Of a stretch of 64,000 nucleotides of DNA, positions 1-8,968 are shown piece after piece. The DNA is from Pseudomonadota bacterium (lineage in GTDB: Bacteria; Pseudomonadota; Alphaproteobacteria; Rhizobiales; Beijerinckiaceae). Positions within the stretch are counted from its first letter, which is position 1. The number at the start of each line of letters is the position of its first letter. Below the pieces are notes generated by a model that saw only the letters and a list, made by a program, of their open reading frames with translations, was not told where the DNA came from and ran no database searches. The translations under genes were made by a program, and so were the position numbers. Location of the stretch: positions 8,041 through 72,040 of the forward strand of contig JAFAAP010000256.1 of NCBI GenBank assembly GCA_023426505.1, in the 5' to 3' direction.

Positions 1-435
1 GTAGCCGGCACGGGCCGCATAGGGGCCGTTCTGGCCGAAGCCGGTAATCGAGCAGTAGACGAGCCGGGGATTGACCGCCTTCAGGCTCTCGTAGTCCAGG
101 CCGTATTTCTTGAGGCCGCCGACCTTGAAGTTCTCGATGACCACGTCGGCATGGGCCGCGAGCTTGCGCACGAGGTCCTGCCCTTCCGTTGTCTCGAAGT
201 CGACCGCGATCGAGCGCTTGCCGCGATTGCAGGAGTGGAAGTAGGCCGCCGAGAGATCGCCACCGTCGGCACCTTCGATGAAGGGCGGGCCCCAGCCGCG
301 GGTATCGTCGCCCGCGCCCGGCCGCTCCACCTTCACCACATCGGCGCCGAGATCCGCCAGGAGCTGGCCGACCCAGGGGCCGGCGAGGATCCGGGCGAGT
401 TCCAGGACCTTGAGGCCCTCCAGCGGCTTCGTCAT
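1..435 (-). CDS. gcdG: CaiB/BaiF family (class III) CoA-transferase, probable succinyl-CoA:glutarate CoA-transferase, partial
   Basis: Only the first 145 residues lie in the window; the gene continues past the left edge. The N-terminus (MTKPLEGLKVLELARILAGP, then LGADVVKVERPGAGD and a VIENFKVGGLKKYGL segment) is typical of class III CoA-transferases, which move CoA between acids through an aspartyl-CoA thioester. The catalytic aspartate lies beyond the edge. It starts 18 bp after the gcdH stop on the same strand. In Pseudomonas and related bacteria the gcdH-gcdG pair activates glutarate to glutaryl-CoA and oxidises it, so glutarate is the inferred acceptor. The family is clear; the substrate rests on context. 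Confidence 0.8.
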   Translation of the reverse strand, partial: MTKPLEGLKVLELARILAGPWVGQLLADLGADVVKVERPGAGDDTRGWGPPFIEGADGGDLSAAYFHSCNRGKRSIAVDFETTEGQDLVRKLAAHADVVIENFKVGGLKKYGLDYESLKAVNPRLVYCSITGFGQNGPYAARAGY

Positions 436-453
436 GACCTTAGCCCGTCCTGC

Positions 454-1650
454 TTAGAAGAACGCCTGCAGACCCGTCTGGGCGCGGCCGAGGATGAGGG
501 CATGGACGTCGTGCGTGCCCTCGTAGGTGTTCACCGTCTCCAGGTTCTGCGCGTGGCGCATCACGTGATATTCCTCCTGGATTCCGTTGCCGCCGTGCAT
601 GTCGCGGGCCGTGCGGGCGATCTCCAGCGCCTTGCCGCAATTGTTGCGCTTGACCAGGGAGATCATCTCCGGCGCGAGACGGCCCTCGTCGAAGAGGCGG
701 CCGACCCGCAGGGAGGCATGGAGGCCGAGGGTGATCTCGGTCATCATGTCGGCGAGCTTCTTCTGGACCAGCTGCGTGCCGGCGAGCGGCTTGCCGAACT
801 GCTTGCGATCAAGGGTGTACTGGCGCGCCCGATGCCAGCAATCCTCGGCCGCACCCATCGCCCCCCAGGAAATGCCGTAGCGCGCCCGGTTCAGGCACCC
901 GAACGGGCCTTTGAGGCCCGACACGTTCGGCAGGAGCGCGTCCTCGCCGACCTCGACGCCGTCCATGACGATCTCGCCCGTGATGGAGGCGCGGAGCGAG
1001 AGCTTGCCGCCGATCTTCGGAGCCGAGAGGCCCTTCATGCCCTTCTCCAGCACGAAGCCGCGGATCTGGTTGTCGTGGGCGGCCGACTTCGCCCAGACCA
1101 CGAACACGTCGGCGATCGGCGAATTCGAGATCCACATCTTGGTGCCGGTCAGGCGGTAGCCGCCATCGATCTTCTCGGCGCGGGTCTTCATGCCGCCCGG
1201 ATCGGAGCCGGCATCCGGCTCGGTGAGGCCGAAGCAGCCCACGAACTCGCCGGAGGCGAGCTTGGGCAGGTACTTCCGGCGCTGCTCCTCGGAGCCGTAG
1301 GCATAGATCGGGTACATGACGAGGGAGGACTGGACGCTCATCATGGAGCGGTAGCCGGAATCTACCCGCTCGACTTCGCGCGCCACGAGGCCGTAGGCCA
1401 CGTAGGATGCGCCGGCGCAGCCGTAATCCTCAGGCAAGGTGACGCCGAGCAGTCCGAGCTCGCCCATCTCGTTGAAGATTTCGCGATCCGTCCGCTCCTC
1501 GCGATACGCCTCGATGACCCGCGGCAGGAGCTTGTCCTGGGCATAGGCCCGGGCCGTGTCCCGGATCATGCGCTCGTCGTCGGTGAGGAGGTCGTCGAGG
1601 AGAAGCGGATCGTCCCACTGGAGTCTTGCGAGATCCTGAGCGCCAGCCAT
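454..1650 (-). CDS. gcdH: glutaryl-CoA dehydrogenase
   Basis: 398-residue flavoprotein of the acyl-CoA dehydrogenase family, of usual length for glutaryl-CoA dehydrogenase, which oxidatively decarboxylates glutaryl-CoA to crotonyl-CoA in lysine, tryptophan and glutarate breakdown. The FAD/substrate motif GCFGLTEPDAGSDP and the C-terminal TYEGTHDVHALILGRA block are visible; Glu377 in YEGTHD matches the catalytic base of human GCDH. ARDMHGGNGI fits the C-terminal flavin-binding helix region. Divergent from a LysR gene and followed by a CoA-transferase, as in gcd loci elsewhere. ATG start at 1650. Function is well supported by motif and context. Confidence 0.92.
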   Translation of the reverse strand: MAGAQDLARLQWDDPLLLDDLLTDDERMIRDTARAYAQDKLLPRVIEAYREERTDREIFNEMGELGLLGVTLPEDYGCAGASYVAYGLVAREVERVDSGYRSMMSVQSSLVMYPIYAYGSEEQRRKYLPKLASGEFVGCFGLTEPDAGSDPGGMKTRAEKIDGGYRLTGTKMWISNSPIADVFVVWAKSAAHDNQIRGFVLEKGMKGLSAPKIGGKLSLRASITGEIVMDGVEVGEDALLPNVSGLKGPFGCLNRARYGISWGAMGAAEDCWHRARQYTLDRKQFGKPLAGTQLVQKKLADMMTEITLGLHASLRVGRLFDEGRLAPEMISLVKRNNCGKALEIARTARDMHGGNGIQEEYHVMRHAQNLETVNTYEGTHDVHALILGRAQTGLQAFF

Positions 1651-1791
1651 GATGAAATTCCTTCTCGTGCGTCGCTTCCGGTTGCCGGCAAGGCCGGTCG
1701 AACCTGTTGAATTTGGGCGGCAAAATCACCCTGGACAGCCGTCAAGTAAAGCGACATCTTCGAAGCAGGTTATTCGAAAACGGAATGAACT
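1651..1791. promoter_or_regulatory. divergent gcdH / LysR control region with paired TTCGAA palindromes
   Basis: This 141-bp gap must hold promoters for both gcdH and the LysR gene. Two TTCGAA palindromes, 1759-1764 and 1773-1778, are 14 bp apart start to start and form one larger symmetric site just upstream of the regulator's TTG start. LysR proteins usually bind interrupted dyads in such divergent regions, so this is a candidate operator. Binding is inferred. Confidence 0.4.
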
Positions 1792-2688
1792 TTGCTCCGC
1801 CGTGGCTTTCTTCCCAATGTCGGCAATCTCCTCGCCTTCGAGGCGACCGCACGCCATGGCAGCGTGTCCCGGGCTGCCGAGGAGCTGAATCTGACCCAAA
1901 GCGCCGTGTCGCGCCAGATCCAGCATCTGGAGGACTCGCTGGGTGTATCCCTGTTCCGCCGATCGCGCCAGCGGGTGGTGCTGACGGATGTCGGGCGCAT
2001 GTATGCGGCCAACGTGCGAAGCACGCTGGCGGAGCTCTCGGACGCCACCCATCAGGCCATCGCCCTGTCCGGAACCCACGGGGTCCTCAACCTTGCGGTC
2101 CTGCCGACCTTCGGCACCCGCTGGCTCATTCCGCGCATGCCCGAGTTCTTCGCCCAGCATCCTGACGTGACGGTGAATTTCGGGGTCCGTCTCGTCCCCT
2201 TCGACTTCGCGACGGAACCCTTCGACGCAGCCATCCATTTCGGGCAGCCCCACTGGCCGGGCGCCGTCTGCGAGCACCTCATGAACGAGGAGGCGGTGCC
2301 CGTCTGCAGCCCGGCCTATCGCGAGCGGGAGGACATCCGTTCGCCGCAGGACCTGACCCGGGTCACGCTGCTCCAGCAGAGCACCCGCCCGACCGCGTGG
2401 GCCGAGTGGTTCGCGGTCGCAAACGTCGACCTCGGCAATCCGCTGCGGGGGCCGCGCTTCGAGCAGTTCGCCATGGTGGCGCAGGCGGCCGCGGCAGGCC
2501 TGGGCGCGGCCCTCATCCCGCACTTCCTGATCGCGGACGAGCTCGCGTCCGGCCGGCTCGAAATCCTCTTTCCCCAGAAGCTTCTCAGCAGCGGCGCCTA
2601 TTATCTGGTCTATCCGGAACCCAAGGCGGAGGCAGCCCTCGTGCGCTCCTTCCGCGACTGGATCCTGGGCAGGACGACTCAGGGATAG
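1792..2688 (+). CDS. gcdR: LysR family transcriptional regulator (GcvA-like), probable glutarate regulator
   Basis: 298 residues with an N-terminal winged helix-turn-helix (about residues 9-67; SVSRAAEELNLTQSAVSRQIQ is the recognition region) and a LysR effector-binding domain from about 95. No in-frame ATG or GTG opens this domain; the TTG at 1792 gives the expected 8-residue lead-in to VGNLLAFEATARHGS and is the likely start. Divergent from gcdH, the arrangement seen for GcdR in Pseudomonas, where it activates glutarate catabolism. Glutarate as effector is inferred from position. Its 3' end overlaps the convergent MFS gene by 10 bp. Confidence 0.75.
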   Translation: MLRRGFLPNVGNLLAFEATARHGSVSRAAEELNLTQSAVSRQIQHLEDSLGVSLFRRSRQRVVLTDVGRMYAANVRSTLAELSDATHQAIALSGTHGVLNLAVLPTFGTRWLIPRMPEFFAQHPDVTVNFGVRLVPFDFATEPFDAAIHFGQPHWPGAVCEHLMNEEAVPVCSPAYREREDIRSPQDLTRVTLLQQSTRPTAWAEWFAVANVDLGNPLRGPRFEQFAMVAQAAAAGLGAALIPHFLIADELASGRLEILFPQKLLSSGAYYLVYPEPKAEAALVRSFRDWILGRTTQG

Positions 2689-3866
2689 ACCCGCGCCGGG
2701 CGCAGGGTCATCCGGCTCAAGGCAAACGCCGTGAGGCCGCAGGCCATAATGGCGCTGACCATGGACAGGCTGGTCCCGTCGAAGAACGCGCTGACAAGGA
2801 CGATCATGAGCGCGCCGGTGCTGAGCTGCAGCGTCCCCATCAGGGAGGACGCGGTCCCTGCGACGGGCCCATGGTTCTCGAGCGCCAGGACGGCCGTCGA
2901 GGGGATCACGAAGCCGAGGCAGCCGAAGGACACGAAGAGCAGGCCCCAGAGCACGAAGGGATTGTCCACGCCTGCCAGCGTCAGGAGGAACAGAAGCATG
3001 GTGAGGCTCGCAAACCCGCTCAGCGCGGTGCGAACCACCCGCTCCGCCCCGAAGCGGCGCATCAGGGTGCTGTTGAACTGGGCGCTGCCGATGAACGCGA
3101 TGGCGTTCGAGGCGAACACCATGCTGTAGCCCGACGGCGACAGGCCGAAATGCTCGATGAACACGACGGACGATCCCGCCAGATAGGAGAAGAAGCTCGC
3201 CTGTCCCAGGCCGCCGATGAACACGAGTCCGAGGAAGTGACGGTCCTTGAGAAGGCTTTTGTAGGTCGCCAGGACGCGGGGTTTAGCGCCGGCACCATGG
3301 TCCGCCGACCGTGTCTCCGGCAGCAGAAAGGCGACCACCAGCAGGCCTCCAAGCCCGATGGCCGCGATGGCCCAGAAGATGATGCGCCAGCTGAAGAACT
3401 CGGCCAGGGTGCTGCCGGCCAGGGGCGCCAGGATGGGCGAGACGCTGAAGACGAGCATCGTGGTCGCCATGAGCCGCGCGGCCTCGGCGCCGGTGTGAAG
3501 GTCGCGGATGATCGCCCGCGGGATGACCATGCTGGCGCAGGCCCCGACGCCCTGCAGGAACCGGAAGGCGATCAGCGCCTCCGGGCTCTGGGCGAAGCTG
3601 CATCCGATGGCTCCCAGGACGAACAGGCTCAAGCCGACATAGAGCGGCGGCTTGCGGCCGACCCGGTCGGAGATCGGGCCGTAGATGACCTGGCAGAGAG
3701 CCACCGCCACGAAGAAGCTCATCAGGCTCATCTGGATGGCGCTGACATCCGCCTGCAATTCGCGGGCGATGGCCGGAAAGGCCGGCAGGTACATGTCGAT
3801 GGCGAAGGGCCCGACGGCGGACAGCATGCCGAGGACCACTGCGTTGCGCAGGAAGGCGGATCTCAT
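2679..3866 (-). CDS. Bcr/CflA family MFS multidrug efflux transporter
   Basis: 395-residue, 12-helix inner-membrane transporter. The opening helix with GPFAIDMYLPAFPAIA is characteristic of the Bcr/CflA drug-resistance subfamily, and residues 63-73 (GPISDRVGRKP) are the conserved MFS loop 2-3 motif. Members export drugs such as bicyclomycin and chloramphenicol, or sulfonamides, using proton motive force; the substrate here cannot be read. An upstream reading frame extends to 4082 but adds low-complexity, non-family sequence, so I place the start at the ATG at 3866. Tail-to-tail with the LysR gene; no obvious link to its neighbours. Confidence 0.85.
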   Translation of the reverse strand: MRSAFLRNAVVLGMLSAVGPFAIDMYLPAFPAIARELQADVSAIQMSLMSFFVAVALCQVIYGPISDRVGRKPPLYVGLSLFVLGAIGCSFAQSPEALIAFRFLQGVGACASMVIPRAIIRDLHTGAEAARLMATTMLVFSVSPILAPLAGSTLAEFFSWRIIFWAIAAIGLGGLLVVAFLLPETRSADHGAGAKPRVLATYKSLLKDRHFLGLVFIGGLGQASFFSYLAGSSVVFIEHFGLSPSGYSMVFASNAIAFIGSAQFNSTLMRRFGAERVVRTALSGFASLTMLLFLLTLAGVDNPFVLWGLLFVSFGCLGFVIPSTAVLALENHGPVAGTASSLMGTLQLSTGALMIVLVSAFFDGTSLSMVSAIMACGLTAFALSRMTLRPARVYP

Positions 3867-4050
3867 GGGACGAAAACTTCCGTGGCCCCGGCGTCGAGAG
3901 CCGGGATTGAGAAAGGAACTGCGTCCGGCAGGGGCGCAGGGAACGGGGCACGCGTGGGGAAAAAGGCGCCGCGATGCGGCGTCGGCAACTGCAAGGGAGT
4001 TGCAGGTCATGCTTTTAGGCGCCCTGGCCCGCAGGTCAAGACGGAATGGC

Positions 4051-4090
4051 AAAAGGGGCACGCTGCGGTCATCCCGCAGCATGCCCCTCT
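4051..4090 (-). terminator. intrinsic terminator of the AfuBC-like operon
   Basis: Arms 4055-4068 and 4074-4087 form a stem of about 14 bp with one G-T pair and a short loop. Read on the minus strand it is followed by TTTT (4054-4051). It lies 24 bp beyond the permease stop codon, where the operon should end. Confidence 0.75.
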
Positions 4091-4113
4091 CGGTATAGGA
4101 TCAGGGCCCGGCG

Positions 4114-5769
4114 CTACAGCAGCGCGCTCTCCTTGCGGCCCGACAGATGGAAGGCGGCGTAGACGGCGACCACCGTCATGACGAGCAGGATCGTGGAGAG
4201 GGCCGAGGCCGTTCCGTACTCGCCGTCCATGACAGAGAGATAGATGCGCACCGGCATGGTGATCGTGCTGCCGACATAGAGGACGAGGGAGGACGAGAGC
4301 TCGTTCATGGCCGTTACGAAGCTCATGAGGGCACCGGCCAGGATGCCCGGCACGATCAGCGGAACCGTCACCTTCATGAAGGCCTTTCCGGGCGAGTAGC
4401 CCAAGCTCACCGCCGCATCCTCCAGGTTCGGCCCGACCTGCTTCAGGGCCGCGGCCACCGAGCGGGCGGAATACGGCAGGCGCCGGATGAAAACCGCCAT
4501 GATGATGATGAGGCCGGTTCCCGTGAGCGCCAGCGGCGGGTCGTTGAACCGCGTGATGAAGGCGATGCCCATCACGATGCCCGGCACCACGTAGGGGATC
4601 ATGAGGGTGGCGTCGAGCGCTCCCGTGGCGATGTTCGGCCGCCGGGAGATCAGATAGCCGATCAGGGTTCCGGTGATCACGATGGCGACGACCGCGACGG
4701 TCGAGAACAGCAGGGTGTTCCAGATCGGATCGGACACCGTCGAGATCACCTTCTCGTAGCTCTGCAGGCTCAAGCCGGGCTGGAACACAGGGCCGCTGGT
4801 GCGCCGGAACGAGAACAGCACCACGATGATGGCCGGCAGGGCGCCGATCAGCACGATCGCGTAGGCCAGCACGTGCAGGCCGACGGACTTGAGCCCGCCG
4901 ACATGCTGGCGCTCCGGCTTCTTGATCAGGTTGCTGTGATAGACGTTCTTGCGCAGCACCCAGCGTTGACCGAACACGATGATCATCGACAAGATGATCA
5001 GCACGATGCTGAGCGCGGACGCCATGCCGGGATTGCCCCCGACCTCTCCGCCATAGAGATTGAAGGCCTCCGTCGCCAGGACGTTGAAGTCGCGTCCGAT
5101 GATGCGCGGCGTGCCGAAATCCGCGATCGAGAGGACGAAGGTCAGGAGCGCGCTCGCCGAGATCGCCGGCAGGATCAGCGGGAACGTGACCGTGAACAGC
5201 CGCCGCGCGGGCGAGACGCCGAGGCTTTCCGCCGCCTCCTCCACCGATCGGTTGATGGCCGAAAGCGCTCCGGACGTGATGAGGAACACGTGCGGGAAGA
5301 ACTTGAAGGCGAACACCAGGATCACGCCCAGCATCCCATAAAGGGGCGGGATCGAGATGCCGATGGAGGCCAACCCCTTGCGCACCACGCCGCTGGCTCC
5401 GAACAGGACGATCCACGCATAGGCGCCGATGAAGGGCGGCGACACGAGAGCGACGACCGCCAGCGTCTGGATGAGCGCGCGGCCGTAGATGTGGAACCGG
5501 GTCGTCACGAAGGCGAGCGTCACGCCCAGGACGAGCGCCCCGGCCATGCCGCCGAACCCGGCGATCAGGGTGTTGCCGATGGCCCTCTGGTAGACCTTGG
5601 TGGTGAAGATCTGGACGTAGTGGACGAAGGAGAACGCCCCGGTCTCATTGTCGAGCAGGCTCGCCCGGAGAATGGAGGACAGGGGCCAGATCAGCAGGAT
5701 GAGCAGGATGACCCAGGCGGCGATCAGGACAAAGGTCCAGAGGTCGTAGCGGAAACGCCGTCTCATCAT
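4114..5769 (-). CDS. ABC transporter permease, two fused domains (Fe3+/phosphosugar/phosphonate type)
   Basis: 551-residue inner-membrane protein with two binding-protein-dependent permease halves, about 11-12 predicted helices. Each half carries an EAA loop that contacts the ATPase: EAAESLGVSPARR near residue 178 and DAAVSLGYSPGKA near 451. This fused form is typical of AfuB/FbpB-type importers for ferric iron, hexose phosphates (Actinobacillus AfuABC) or 2-aminoethylphosphonate. It overlaps the upstream ATPase gene by 4 bp, so the two are translationally coupled. The nearby RpiR gene favours a phosphorylated organic substrate over iron, but this is inference. Confidence 0.85.
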   Translation of the reverse strand: MMRRRFRYDLWTFVLIAAWVILLILLIWPLSSILRASLLDNETGAFSFVHYVQIFTTKVYQRAIGNTLIAGFGGMAGALVLGVTLAFVTTRFHIYGRALIQTLAVVALVSPPFIGAYAWIVLFGASGVVRKGLASIGISIPPLYGMLGVILVFAFKFFPHVFLITSGALSAINRSVEEAAESLGVSPARRLFTVTFPLILPAISASALLTFVLSIADFGTPRIIGRDFNVLATEAFNLYGGEVGGNPGMASALSIVLIILSMIIVFGQRWVLRKNVYHSNLIKKPERQHVGGLKSVGLHVLAYAIVLIGALPAIIVVLFSFRRTSGPVFQPGLSLQSYEKVISTVSDPIWNTLLFSTVAVVAIVITGTLIGYLISRRPNIATGALDATLMIPYVVPGIVMGIAFITRFNDPPLALTGTGLIIIMAVFIRRLPYSARSVAAALKQVGPNLEDAAVSLGYSPGKAFMKVTVPLIVPGILAGALMSFVTAMNELSSSLVLYVGSTITMPVRIYLSVMDGEYGTASALSTILLVMTVVAVYAAFHLSGRKESALL

Positions 5770-6842
5770 GAGTGCCCCGCGCTCAGCACGTCCCCGTTCG
5801 ACTGGAACAGGGCGATCTTCTGCAGCGGAAGCCGCACCTCGACGGGCCTGCCCTCCATCTCGATGAAATCGCGGTCTGGATCGGCCACCTGGGCGACGAT
5901 TTCGCCTGCCTCCGTCGAGAGCGTGTAATGCGCCTCGCGTCCCAGGAAGGTGACCTTGCGGACCTCTCCCCTCAGGGCGAGCGCCTCACCATTGGCATTC
6001 GACGTTGTCAACAGAACATTCTCGGGCCGGATGGCCACTTCGACCGCGCCGGTTCCCACGCCGTGGGGGAAAGGCACGGAATGGCTGCCGACCGTCAGCT
6101 GCCCGCCCTGCATCCGGCCGGGCAGGAAGTTCATCGTGCCGACGAAGGCCGCCGCGAAGCGACGCCGGGGCTTGCGGTAGATCTCGAACGGCGTGCCGAT
6201 CTGCTCGACATTGCCCTTGTTCATGACGCAGATCCGGTCCGAGACCGCAAGCGCCTCCTCCTGGTCGTGCGTGACGTAGATCGTCGTGATGCCGAGACGG
6301 CGCTGGATGTCGCGGATGTCCTCGCGCAGCTCGATCCGCAGCTTCGCGTCGAGGTTGGACAGGGGCTCGTCCATCAGGAGAAGGGTCGGCCGGATCGCCA
6401 TGGCGCGGGCGAGGCCGATGCGCTGCTGCTGACCGCCCGACATCTCGGCGGGCAGGCGGCTCTGGTATCCGTCGAGGCGAACCATGGCGAGGCTCTCGGC
6501 CACCCTGGACTCGATCTCCGCCTTCGGGAGGGATCGCGCCTTCAGCCCGAAGGCGACATTCTCGGCCACGGTGAGGTGCGGGAAGACGGCGTAATCCTGG
6601 AACACCATGCCGATATCCCGCTTGTGAGCCGGCTTGTGGTCGATCCGCTCGCCGTTGACGATGATTTCGCCACGATCCTGATGCTGGAAGCCGGCAATCG
6701 TCCTCAGGAGGGTCGTCTTTCCACAACCGCTGGGGCCGAGCAGGGTAAAGAACTCGCCTGACGCGATATCGAGATCGATGTTCTCGAGCACCCTCACGTC
6801 CCGGTAGCTCTTGGCCAGCCCATGGATCTTCAACCCCGCCAC
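5766..6842 (-). CDS. ABC transporter ATP-binding protein (AfuC/PotA-like)
   Basis: 358 residues. Walker A GPSGCGKTT at 36-44, Q-loop FQDYAVFPH near 81, signature SGGQQQR at 135-141, Walker B LLLMDEP at 154-160, switch histidine in YVTHDQEEA, and a C-terminal TOBE-like region (VEVAIRPENVLL). This places it with the iron, polyamine and phosphosugar importer ATPases. The GTG at 6842 has a strong AAGGAGG site 7 bases upstream. First gene of the minus-strand half of the importer; the binding protein is transcribed divergently across a 110-bp gap. Confidence 0.88.
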   Translation of the reverse strand: MAGLKIHGLAKSYRDVRVLENIDLDIASGEFFTLLGPSGCGKTTLLRTIAGFQHQDRGEIIVNGERIDHKPAHKRDIGMVFQDYAVFPHLTVAENVAFGLKARSLPKAEIESRVAESLAMVRLDGYQSRLPAEMSGGQQQRIGLARAMAIRPTLLLMDEPLSNLDAKLRIELREDIRDIQRRLGITTIYVTHDQEEALAVSDRICVMNKGNVEQIGTPFEIYRKPRRRFAAAFVGTMNFLPGRMQGGQLTVGSHSVPFPHGVGTGAVEVAIRPENVLLTTSNANGEALALRGEVRKVTFLGREAHYTLSTEAGEIVAQVADPDRDFIEMEGRPVEVRLPLQKIALFQSNGDVLSAGHS

Positions 6843-6952
6843 GCCCCATCCTCCTTCGTTGCATAACTACGTCTTATACGGCCACGACTTTACAAAACAT
6901 ATAGGCTTCAGCAACATGCCGTAGCTTTGCTAACAAATCCGGGGAGGATGAA
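6843..6952. promoter_or_regulatory. divergent control region of the AfuABC-like importer
   Basis: A 110-bp, relatively AT-rich gap separates the divergent ATPase and binding-protein genes, so both promoters must lie here. Strong ribosome sites sit at each edge (GGAGGA before 6953, AAGGAGG before the GTG at 6842). I see no convincing dyad that I can assign to RpiR. Confidence 0.4.
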
Positions 6953-7924
6953 ATGTTGAAGGTCGGTCTGACGGCGGGCGTGCTGCTCGCGTCGCTGAGC
7001 GTCGCCGCCATGGCGCAGGACAAGTCGGTCGTGGTCTACACGGCCCACAAGGCGTCGATCGTCGATGCGCTGGTTCCGAAGTTCGAGAAGGAAACCGGGA
7101 TCAAGGTCGACGTGGTGAAGGCCGGCTCGGGCGACATCATCAAACGCGTCAAGGCGGAATCCTCCTCGCCCAAGGCCGACGTGATCTGGAGCATCGGCGG
7201 CGAGCAGCTCGAGGACAACAAGGACCTGCTGGCGACCTACACGCCGAAGGAGGATGCCGCGATCCTGCCGACCTACAAGGTCAGCCCGGAATGGATCCCC
7301 TATACGGGCATCCTGCTCGTGATGGCCGTGAACAAGCAGGAGCTGAAGCCGAACGAGTACCCGAAGACCTGGGCCGAGCTGGGCGACGCCAAGTGGAAGG
7401 GCAAGATCTCCTCCGCCCGCGCCGACACCTCGGGATCCTCGTTCCAGCAGCTGGCGACGGTTCTCATCGGTCATGGCGACAAGGGCTGGGACGTCTACAA
7501 CAAGATTCTCGCCAACGTGAACCTGTCCGATTCCTCCGGCGCAGTCCCGCGCTACGTCAACGACGGCGAGGCGCTCGTCGGCCTGACCCTGGAGGACAAC
7601 GCCCTCGACTACGTCAAGGGCGGCGGCAACATCGCGATCGTCTATCCGGAGGACGGATCCTCGACGGTGGCGGACGGCGTGGCTCTCATCAAGGGCGCAC
7701 CCCATGCGGAGAACGGCAAGGCGTTCATCGACTGGCTTCTGTCCAAGCCCGTCCAGGAGCAGCTCGTTTCCGAGATCGGCCGCCGCTCCGTCCGCAAGGA
7801 CGTCACCGGCGCGGGCCTGAAGCCGATCAGCGAAGTGAAGCTCGTCGACTACGACATCAAGAAGGTGGCCCAGAACCGCAACGACTGGATCGCCAAGTGG
7901 AAGACGGCGCTGCAGAACCGCTGA
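6953..7924 (+). CDS. periplasmic substrate-binding protein, AfuA-like
   Basis: 323 residues beginning with a signal peptide (about 1-21, cleavage near AMAQ-DK). The mature part (VVVYTAHKASIVDALVPKFEKE, ADVIWSIGGEQ, PKTWAELGDAKWKGKI, and a late ALVGLTLED / VYPEDG block) fits the class of binding proteins that includes ferric-iron, hexose-phosphate AfuA and 2-aminoethylphosphonate binders. I do not see the paired tyrosines of classic iron-binding FbpA (VAYPEDGSST carries one), which weakens an iron assignment. Starts an operon with a PP2C-like phosphatase gene 24 bp downstream. Confidence 0.82.
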   Translation: MLKVGLTAGVLLASLSVAAMAQDKSVVVYTAHKASIVDALVPKFEKETGIKVDVVKAGSGDIIKRVKAESSSPKADVIWSIGGEQLEDNKDLLATYTPKEDAAILPTYKVSPEWIPYTGILLVMAVNKQELKPNEYPKTWAELGDAKWKGKISSARADTSGSSFQQLATVLIGHGDKGWDVYNKILANVNLSDSSGAVPRYVNDGEALVGLTLEDNALDYVKGGGNIAIVYPEDGSSTVADGVALIKGAPHAENGKAFIDWLLSKPVQEQLVSEIGRRSVRKDVTGAGLKPISEVKLVDYDIKKVAQNRNDWIAKWKTALQNR

Positions 7925-7948
7925 GCCGAAGTTAAGAGCAGTACCATC

Positions 7949-8941
7949 ATGTGGATCGAGGCATTCTCCGAGGCGAAGGATCCGTCCAAGCCCGACGCCA
8001 ACGAGGACCGCCTCGTCATCCTGCCGGGCAAGGCCTATGCGGTGATCGACGGGGTCACCGACCGGCACGGCACCCGTTATGACGGGATGCTCTCCGGCCA
8101 ATACGCGGCCGTCACCGTCAAGGGCGCGCTCGAGCATCTGCTCAGCGCGCCTGACGCGCCCAAAGACGGGCTTTCGATCGTTCGGATGCTGACCCGGCGT
8201 CTGGCACAGGCCTATGAGGACCAGGGCATCGCCGAGACCGCCCGGCGCGACAAGAACATCCGTCTCTCCGCCGCCCTTGCGCTGGTGCTCGTCAAGGATG
8301 AGACGATCGACATCATCCTCGTGGGCGACAGCGGCATCCGCATCAACGGGGGACGCATCCTCCAGATGGAGAAGGACCTCGACCTGATCACCTCGACCCT
8401 TCGCCGGGAGGCCTGGCCGGTGATCGGCGTGAGAACCCAGGATCCTGTGACGCGCGAGCAGTTGTCCCGCCGCATCACATGGCACGGCACGCGCCAGCCG
8501 CTCGACGGCCTGTCCGACCTGATGACGGCCGAGGACCTTCTGCGGATCGAGGAGCGTGCGATTGCAGCGAATGCGGCAGCCCTGCCCCATGTGCCCCGCG
8601 CGGATATCGAGAACCTCGTCCAGGGCGGCATCGTCAACGCACAGGGAGGCTATCAGAACGATGCTTCGACCTGTCTCGGCTATCCGTGCCTGGACGGCTT
8701 CGAGATCCCCGAGGATCTGATCCGGATCGAACATCTTCCGAAGGACGAGATCGACACCATCGAGATCTACTCGGACGGCTACTTCAAGCCGGGAGACGGG
8801 TTCGGAGTGGCCGCCTGGGAGAAGGCCTTCGCGGAGGTCGAGCGCGAGGACCCGTCCAAGATCGTGCTCTATTCCTCACCCAAGGGATCGATTGGCTCGA
8901 CCTGGGCGGACGACCGGACCTATCTCGGCGTTCGATTCTAG
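7949..8941 (+). CDS. PP2C-like (PPM family) protein phosphatase
   Basis: 330 residues. PPM metal-site motifs occur in order: NED at 18-20, VIDGVTD with D34-G35, VGDSG with D127, YSDGYF with D276, and ADDRT with D321/D322. PP2C enzymes use two Mn/Mg ions held by such aspartates to hydrolyse phosphoester bonds, usually phosphoserine or phosphothreonine. Between D127 and D276 the protein carries a long insert (about 150-260) that I cannot assign. It has no signal peptide, so it should be cytoplasmic. It lies 24 bp after the importer binding-protein gene and 27 bp before rpiR. Its substrate could be a protein or a small phosphorylated molecule. Confidence 0.75.
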   Translation: MWIEAFSEAKDPSKPDANEDRLVILPGKAYAVIDGVTDRHGTRYDGMLSGQYAAVTVKGALEHLLSAPDAPKDGLSIVRMLTRRLAQAYEDQGIAETARRDKNIRLSAALALVLVKDETIDIILVGDSGIRINGGRILQMEKDLDLITSTLRREAWPVIGVRTQDPVTREQLSRRITWHGTRQPLDGLSDLMTAEDLLRIEERAIAANAAALPHVPRADIENLVQGGIVNAQGGYQNDASTCLGYPCLDGFEIPEDLIRIEHLPKDEIDTIEIYSDGYFKPGDGFGVAAWEKAFAEVEREDPSKIVLYSSPKGSIGSTWADDRTYLGVRF

Positions 8942-8968
8942 ACGCCGCCTCGGGCGGAGAGAACGACC

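Noticed and set aside
151..1710. 519-codon plus-strand frame opposite gcdG/gcdH
   Set aside because: Antisense shadow in high-GC DNA; the minus strand encodes clear enzymes with catalytic motifs.
6953..7924. Classical ferric-iron binding protein (FbpA)
   Set aside because: The paired iron-binding tyrosines are not evident, and RpiR and phosphatase neighbours fit an organic phosphate better; iron is kept as an alternative only.
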